DNA from: Halichoerus grypus
Taxonomy: Eukaryota; Chordata; Mammalia; Carnivora; Phocidae
DNA length: 64,000 nt
NCBI RefSeq assembly: GCF_964656455.1
Contig: NC_135720.1
Location: 54,276,598-54,340,597 of the forward strand
Direction: 5' to 3'
Below are positions 58,166 through 64,000 of the stretch, one piece after another. The number at the start of each line of letters is the position of its first letter. The first letter of the stretch is position 1. Position numbers and translations under genes: made by a program. The notes under the pieces were generated by a model. That model worked only from the letters and a program-made list of their open reading frames with translations, searched no databases and was not told where the DNA came from.

Positions 58166-58836
58166 TCTCAACACTAGCCCTTATCTTGGACTTCCAGCCT
58201 CCAGAACTATGAAAAATAAATTTCTGTTGTTGAAGCTATTAAGTCTATGGTATTTTGTTATGGCAGCCTGGACTAACAAAGACAAGTTTTGGTACCAGGA
58301 GTTAGGTGCTGCAGTGACAAATACCTGAAAACGTGGAAATGACTTTGGAATTAGGTAATGGGGAGAAAGTGACAAAGTTTTGAGGTACATACTAGAAATA
58401 TGGATGTTACAGGCAATTCTGGTGAGGTCTTAGAAATGAGAAATATGTTTTTGGAAACTGGAGGTAAGATGATTTTTTGCCATAAGATGGAAAAGAACTT
58501 GGCTGAACTGTGTTCTAGTATTTTGTGGAAGATAGAACTTGAGAGTGATGGAGTTGGATATTTAGCTGAGGAGATTTCTAAGCAAAATTTTGAAGGAGTG
58601 GCTTGATTCCTTCTGACTGTTTACAGTAAAATGCAAAAAGAAAGAGATGGGTTACTTTCTCTTTCTCCATGTAAGGACATGGTGGGAAGGTAGTCATCTG
58701 CAAGCCAGGAAGAGAAACGTCACCAAAACCTGACCATAATTGCATCCTGAGCTCGGACTTCCAGAAAATAAACTTCTGTTGTTTAAGTCATCCAGTTGAT
58801 GGTATTTTGTTATGGCAGCACAAGCAGACTGATACA
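58166..58836 (+). mobile_element. MaLR-type remnant: LTR 3' part, internal region and LTR
   Basis: A 5' LTR end fragment ('ttggacttccagcctccaga', 'tggtattttgttatggcagc') spans 58170-58290. Internal text follows, with the primer-binding-like start 'ttttggtaccaggagttagg' and 'aacttggctgaactgtgttc'. A second LTR 3' part with the same landmarks covers 58640-58836, ending 'gactgataca'. The 3' LTR lacks its first half, and the internal region is cut to about 335 bp. The 5' LTR front is missing and abuts ERVL text. MaLRs are nonautonomous and used ERVL-type enzymes; this one codes for nothing. Confidence 0.82.
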
Positions 58837-60104
58837 ATGACCAATTGAGATTTATCCTAAGAATGCAAGATTGGTTTAATATCCAAAAATCAACTAATGT
58901 AATACATCATATAATAGAATAAAGGACAAAAACCACATGATCATCTCAATAGATGAGAAAAAAAACTTGTCAAAATTCAATACCCTTATGATAAAAAATT
59001 CAACAACTAATAATAGAAAAGAACATCCTCAACTTGATAACATCTATGAAGAACCCACATATAACTTTATACTTGATGGTGAAAGATTGTGTATTTTTCC
59101 AAGGGAAGGATTTCCAATCTCACCCCTTGTATTCAACATTGTACTGAAGGTTCTAGACAGGGCATTTAGGCAAGAAAATGATATAAAAGCTATCCTGATT
59201 AGGAAAACAGTAAAACTATTTCTTTTTGTAGATAACATGATCATGTATATAGGAAGTTTTAAAAATTCACTAATTAATTAATTAATTTAGAAAGGTTGTA
59301 GGATACAAGATCAATATTCAAAAATTGATTGTATGTCTATGCAGTAGCAGTGAATATACTGAAGATATAAGTAAGGAAATAGCTGCATTTGCAGTCAATG
59401 AAAAAGATAAAATACTTAGGGATAAATTTAACAAAAGAAGCACAAAACTTATAATTTGAAAACTATAAAATATCATTGAAAGAAATTTTAAAAGACCTAT
59501 GTAAATGGAAAGACATTCCATGTTCATGGATTGGAAGACACAATATTGTTAAGATGTCAGTGCTCTCCAAATTGATCTACAGATTCAACACAATCTCTAT
59601 CAAAATTCTCTATCAAAACTCTATCAAAATGCCTTATTTGAAGAAACTGACAAATTTCTGATACTACAATTAATATGAAAATGCAAGGGACTCAGAATAG
59701 CCAAAACAACCTTGAAAAAGAAAAACAAAGTTGAAGGATTCACACTTTCTCATTTTAAATCTATTACAAAACTACAGTAATCAAGACAGTGTGTTTCTAG
59801 TATAAAGATAGATATATAGGTCAATGTAATAGAATTGAGACTCCAGAAATAAGCCCAAACATTTATGGTCAATTGATCTTCAACAAGGGTGCCAAGACCA
59901 TTCAGTGGGAGAAGAATAGTCTTTTCTACAAATGTTGCTGGACAATTGGATACCCACATGCAAAAGAATGAAACTGGATCTCTACCTCATACCATATACA
60001 ATAATTAATTCAAAATAAATCAAATACCTAAATGTAAGTGCTAAAATTCTTAAAGAAAACATAGGTGTAAATCTTCATGACCTTGGATTTGGCAGTGGTT
60101 TCTT

Positions 60105-60342
60105 TTTTTTTTTTAATGTTATGTTAATCACTATACATTACATCATTAGTTTTTGATTTACTGTTCCATGATTCATTGTTTGCGTATAACACACAGTGCT
60201 CCATGCAGAACGTGCCCTCTTTAATACCCATCACCAGGCTAACCCATCATCCCACCCCCCTCCCCTCTAGGACCCTCAGTTCGTTTTTCAGAGTCCATCG
60301 TCTCTCATGGTTTGTCTCCCCCTCCAATTTCCCCCCTTGGCT
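60105..60342 (-). mobile_element. L1 3' UTR fragment
   Basis: Poly(T) then 'atgttatgttaatcactata', 'gattcattgtttgcgtataa', 'gtgccctctttaatacccat' and 'gtttgtctccccctccaatt' is the complement of a young L1 3' UTR. Target duplication gtggtttctt at 60095-60104 and 60343-60352. It is 5'-truncated to 238 bp. Confidence 0.9.
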
Positions 60343-61425
60343 GTGGTTTCTTAAATATAACATCAAAAGCACAAGCAACCAAACTGAGAATAGGTAAATT
60401 GAACATCATCAAAACTAACAAGTTTTATGCTTCAAAGAATGCAACCAAGAAAGTGTAAAGACAGACCATAGAGATGGAGAAAATATTTGAAAATCATATA
60501 TCTGACAAGTGTTTATTATTCAGGATATATAAAGAACTCTTGAAATTCAATAACTAAAAATAAATAACCCAATTTAAAATTGGGCAAAGTATCTGGATAA
60601 ATCTTTCTCAAAAAAAAAAATACGAATGCCTAAAAAAATACAAATGCCAAATAAGCACATAAAGTAATACTCAACATCATTTGTCATTAGGGAAATGCTA
60701 TTCAAAACCACAATGTGATACCACTTCACACTCAGTAGAGTAGCTATAACCAAAGAAATGAAAAATAACAAGTGTTGGGAAGATGTGGAGAAATTAGAAT
60801 CCTCACATACTGCTGCTGAAAATTAAAATTGTGTGGCTATTTAGGTAAAGATTTTGTCATTTCTTCAAAAAGTTAAATCATAGAGTTACCATAGGACCCA
60901 ACAATTCCACTCTTAGCTATATACCCAAGAAAACTGAAAACATATATTCACATGAAAACTTGTACACCAATGTTCATAACATTATTCATAATAGCCAAAA
61001 AGTGGAAACAACTCAAATGTCCAACAACTGATGAATGTATAAACAAAATGTGGTAATTGCATACTATGGAATATTATTTAGCATTAAAAAGGAATGAATT
61101 ACTGATACATATTACAATATAGGTGAACCTTGAAAACATGCTAAGTGAAAGAAGCTGCAAAATGCCACATATTGTGTGATCTATTTATATAAAGCCCCAG
61201 GATAGTCATAGCCATAGTAACAGAAATTTGATTAATGGTTGCCAGGGACTGAGGGGAGTGACTGCTAATGGGCGTGAGGTTTTTTTGTGGGCTGATGAAA
61301 ATGTTGTGGAAATACATAATGGTTGTTGCTGCATAACTTTTAAAACCTGCTTAATTGCACACTTCTAAAGGGTACATTTTATGGTATGTGCATTATATCT
61401 ATTTTTTAAAAATACAGTAATCCCT

Positions 61426-63066
61426 ATATTGGTAAAAGTATATAATGAGACTTAATAAGCACGTCCTAGAAAACACAAGTGGAAGCTGGCCTCATGATAC
61501 TCTTTCTTGGTGCTTTTATTATTAATCAATCAGGTTAAGCTGCTGTTGGTGTGTTCAAGTGATCTCAGAGACAAAATCTCCACCCCAACCAAGTTATTAC
61601 CCTCTCTGCGCCTCATCTCTCAGAAGGGCTCTAAGGCTCACCTCTGAGCCCCTGTGCTTGGGAGTGTGGTGAACCATTTATGTATCAACTACCTTGTGCT
61701 CTGATGCTGGTGTCTTGGGAGCATGCCCACAGTGGTGACTGAAAGGAGAGGGACTATTTCTGAAGTGATGGGCTGATCTCATTAGTATGGGGCAGAATGG
61801 GGCCTCTTCAGAGCCTAGATCAGTTGACTGTCATGAAGGGAACGCAGTGAGTGTTACATTCTCTCATTTTTTCCTGTGTAAACACTGGCATTGTATCTGT
61901 CTGGCCTAAATGCTACCACTCATCCCAGCCAGACTAAACCTTTCTCCCCACACTCCCATGTGGACAACCTGGGCCATGGGAAACCTCTGATACTGATGGG
62001 AATGTTTTGTATTCTCAGGTTTGGCTATGTGGAAAGAAGGATGCGAGTCACTGCAGGTTCCAGCCCACCGTGGAGATGCTCATCCTTTGTTTTGACTTCT
62101 AGGAAGAACAGCCTCTGAAATGAATAATCCCACATATCCAGGTATTTTAAGCTTCTAATAGTAGAAAAGAAAAATTCTTTAGTTTTGAGAAATTAGAGTT
62201 GGAGTAATATCCTGAATTCTTCTAAAAGGTTTTCCTTTTAGATTAACCATCCTTTTAGATGGTGTTAATGATTAACACCATCAGAACTGATAGATTTTAC
62301 TTCCCACTGAAGCAAATCTATTAATTTTCATTTTTCAATGTTCTCTTATCCTGTTTTGTCTCAAATAGACCTTCATCTTTTCCAGATTCTTCCTATTCCA
62401 TTTTTTTTCTTCCTTCTCATCTCTAAATAAAGGAGAACCAAGAAGTCTTAAATGACTTACTTGCTACTGTTGTGACCTCTGGTGTCTTCACTTTTTCAGC
62501 ATTGTATTTTTGAAGAGTGAATTGGTGAAGTTAACTTTAGTCTCAATGACTAATAATACTGACCTTTCTCTTGAAGATGATGTGAGAATTAACACCTTAT
62601 GAGTAATGCTTACAGGAAGAAAAAATTAAGTTATCTAGGTATTAAATGATCATTTAGGTAATATATAATTACTCAAAATGCCCTCATTTGTATTGAACTA
62701 TATATCTAGATGTCATTATGCTGTCTCAGAAAGAACACTTCATCATGAGGTGCCCCTAATGCTTATTTATAAGGCAGAGCTTTGCAGAATATCTATCTTG
62801 GCTCAACCAAGACTGCACAGGTCATTCTCATAGTAAGTAAGTAAACAACTGAGTCAGAAATAATTGGCCATGAAGGATATGTTTTCTAATTCAAACTAAT
62901 TAAAATGTATAAACTATGATTCACATGCCTTTAGGAATGCTTTCAATAAAAGGTATACTCCACCCATTTATTTTTACTTTTAAAAGTGGATCATTGACCT
63001 CTCTTTTCTTTGGTCAAGATGCATGAAATCCAGGAGAGATGAAATCTGGTTTGTACAATCAGCATA
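61426..63066. other. Unassigned intergenic DNA
   Basis: Mixed composition with no repeat or gene recognised; 61891-62118 has a 75-codon plus-strand frame without domain support. Confidence 0.4.
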
Positions 63067-64000
63067 CAGGCATACATCATTTTATTATGCTTTGCTTTAG
63101 TGTACTTCACAGATACTGTGGTTTTTTACAAATTGAAGGTTTGTGGCAAAGCTATTGGTGCCATCGAGCAAGTCTATTGGTGCCATTTTTCCAACAGTGT
63201 TTACTAACTTTGTGTCTCTGTGTCACATTCTGGTAATTCTCACAATATTTCAAACTTTTTCATTTGTATTAAATTTGTTATGGTGATCTGGGGTCAGTGA
63301 TTTTTGATGTCACTATTATAATTGTTTCTGGGAGCCACAAGTTGTGGCCATATAAGATGGCAAACATAAATGTGTGTGTTCTGACTGCCCCACCCACTGG
63401 CCATCCCCCCATTTCTCTCACTCCCTATTCCATGAGACACAACAATATTGAAATTAGACCAATTAATTACCCTACAATGGCCTCTAAGTGATCAAAAGAA
63501 AGTCTCTCACTTAAAATCAAAAGCTAGAAATGATTAAGCTTAGTGAAGAAGGCATATTGAAAACTGAGGTAGGCCAAAATTTTCTAGACCTCTTGTGCCA
63601 AACATTTAGCCAAATTAGGAATGCAAAGGAAAAGTCCCTGAAGGAAATTAAAAATGCTACTCCAGTTAACACACAAATAGGTAAAACGGCCTTATTGCTG
63701 ATATGGAGAAAGTTTTAGTGATCTGGGTAGAAGATCAAACCAGCCACAACATTCCCTTATGCCAAAGCCTAATCCAGAGCAGAGTCCTAACTCTCTTCAA
63801 TTCTATGAAGGCTGAGAGAGATGAGGAAGCTGCAGAAGAAAAGTTTGAAGCTAGCAGAGGTTGGTTCATGAGGTTTAGGGAAAGAAGCCATCTTCATAAC
63901 ATGAAAGTGCAAGGTTAAGCAGCAGGTTCTGATGTAGAAGCTGCAGCAAGTTAGCCAGAAGATCTAGCTAAGATAATTTATGAAGGTGGTTATACTAAAC
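63067..64000 (+). mobile_element. Tigger1-like DNA transposon, first part
   Basis: It begins 'caggcatacatcattttatt' directly after a TA dinucleotide (63065-63066), the TA target preference of Tc1/mariner elements. The text follows Tigger1 for 930 bases, including 'acaaattgaaggtttgtggc', 'catttttccaacagtgttta' and 'ggtaattctcacaatatttc'. It contains the start of the transposase and then runs off the window end. Two more kilobases of Tigger would be expected to the right, if complete. Confidence 0.94.
63477..64000 (+). pseudogene. Tigger1 transposase, decayed N-terminal part
   Basis: The transposase is a pogo-family enzyme with a CENP-B-type DNA-binding half followed by a DDE catalytic domain. 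The start codon is at 63477-63479. Codon 5 is a stop (63489-63491). Downstream the frame reads [17 protein letters not shown] from 63530, and a change of frame near 63690 leads to [20 protein letters not shown]. It continues to '[20 protein letters not shown]' and a stop at 63916-63918. The helix-turn-helix and CENP-B-like helices lie here; the DDE domain is beyond the window. It is inactive. The same fold was later domesticated as CENP-B and JRK-type genes, but this copy shows no sign of that. Confidence 0.93.

Larger units (their letters stand above)
54735..58836. mobile_element. Composite ERVL/MaLR block with 5-bp target duplication
   Basis: This block fills a single point in the old L1 (54734 / 58837). 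Its left part is an ERVL-like LTR and internal region on the minus strand; its right part is a MaLR-like internal region and LTR on the plus strand. Both outward ends are LTR 3' ends ('tgtattt...' at 54735 in complement, 'gactgataca' at 58827-58836). The flanks carry a 5-bp near duplication, atgat (54730-54734) and atgac (58837-58841), the length used by ERVL and MaLR integrations. It may be one chimeric insertion; see the findings. Confidence 0.6.
53010..61425 (+). repeat. One old plus-strand L1M, host of four later insertions
   Basis: Surviving pieces are 53010-53222, 53457-53647, 54175-54734, 58837-60104 and 60343-61425, about 3.3 kb. They follow L1 ORF2 order. 'ttggttctttgaaaagatca' opens at the left, and the RT region ends 'gattctgtatcatga' at 54733. 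It resumes as 'gaccaattgagatttatcct' at 58839, and the 3' UTR reaches 61425 ('gtacattttatggtatgtgc'). The text continues across each insertion. It was interrupted by a CAN-SINE, a young L1, a composite LTR block and another young L1. The frame is broken: 58937-59281 is a decayed RT piece without its active-site spacing. Confidence 0.8.

Overview
This is mammalian nuclear DNA, an AT-rich intergenic or deep intronic stretch with no intact protein-coding gene visible on either strand. It comes from a carnivore. Twelve tRNA-derived CAN-SINEs are present, with the head 'cctgggtggctcag', a (CT)n tract and an AATAAA-rich tail. They and the recent L1 3' ends are carnivore types. The SINE body (a 'gggctccctgctcagc'-type segment) looks like the arctoid form (bear, panda, seal or mustelid) rather than the dog or cat form; that last step is from memory of the families.

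Layout. 1-6.5 kb: two ancient L1 copies on the minus strand, broken up by a hAT-like element, an RPSA retropseudogene (2275-3316), a Tigger-type MITE and two SINEs. 6.6-21.2 kb: mostly ancient L2, MIR, MLT1 and hAT fossils separated by unassigned DNA; a 27-nt U6 snRNA fragment with a perfect target duplication sits at 19004-19030. 21.2-25.5 kb and 37.6-39.0 kb: repeat-poor, the best places for regulatory sequence; the second holds a tight CpG cluster. 25.5-39 kb: scattered L1, MIR, SINE and L2 plus a long L1/HAL1-like block (31.97-34.08 kb).

39.3-44.3 kb: a nested stack. A 5'-truncated, 4.7-kb carnivore L1 (39510-44235) lies inside a SINE, which lies inside an older L1; both newer insertions have matching target duplications. 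45-53 kb: MLT1, old L1 in both orientations and more SINEs. 53-61.4 kb: one old plus-strand L1 was hit by a SINE, a young L1 with an internal deletion, a 4.1-kb composite ERVL/MaLR block and a further young L1 fragment. The window ends in the first 0.93 kb of a Tigger1-like DNA transposon (63067 onward).

Nothing here works together as a pathway or operon, and I see no new functional system. The interesting content is genome-evolution detail: locally copied segments, a tailless snRNA retrocopy, a composite endogenous retroviral insertion, and two repeat-poor islands. Repeat family names rest on remembered consensus features, not on a database search.
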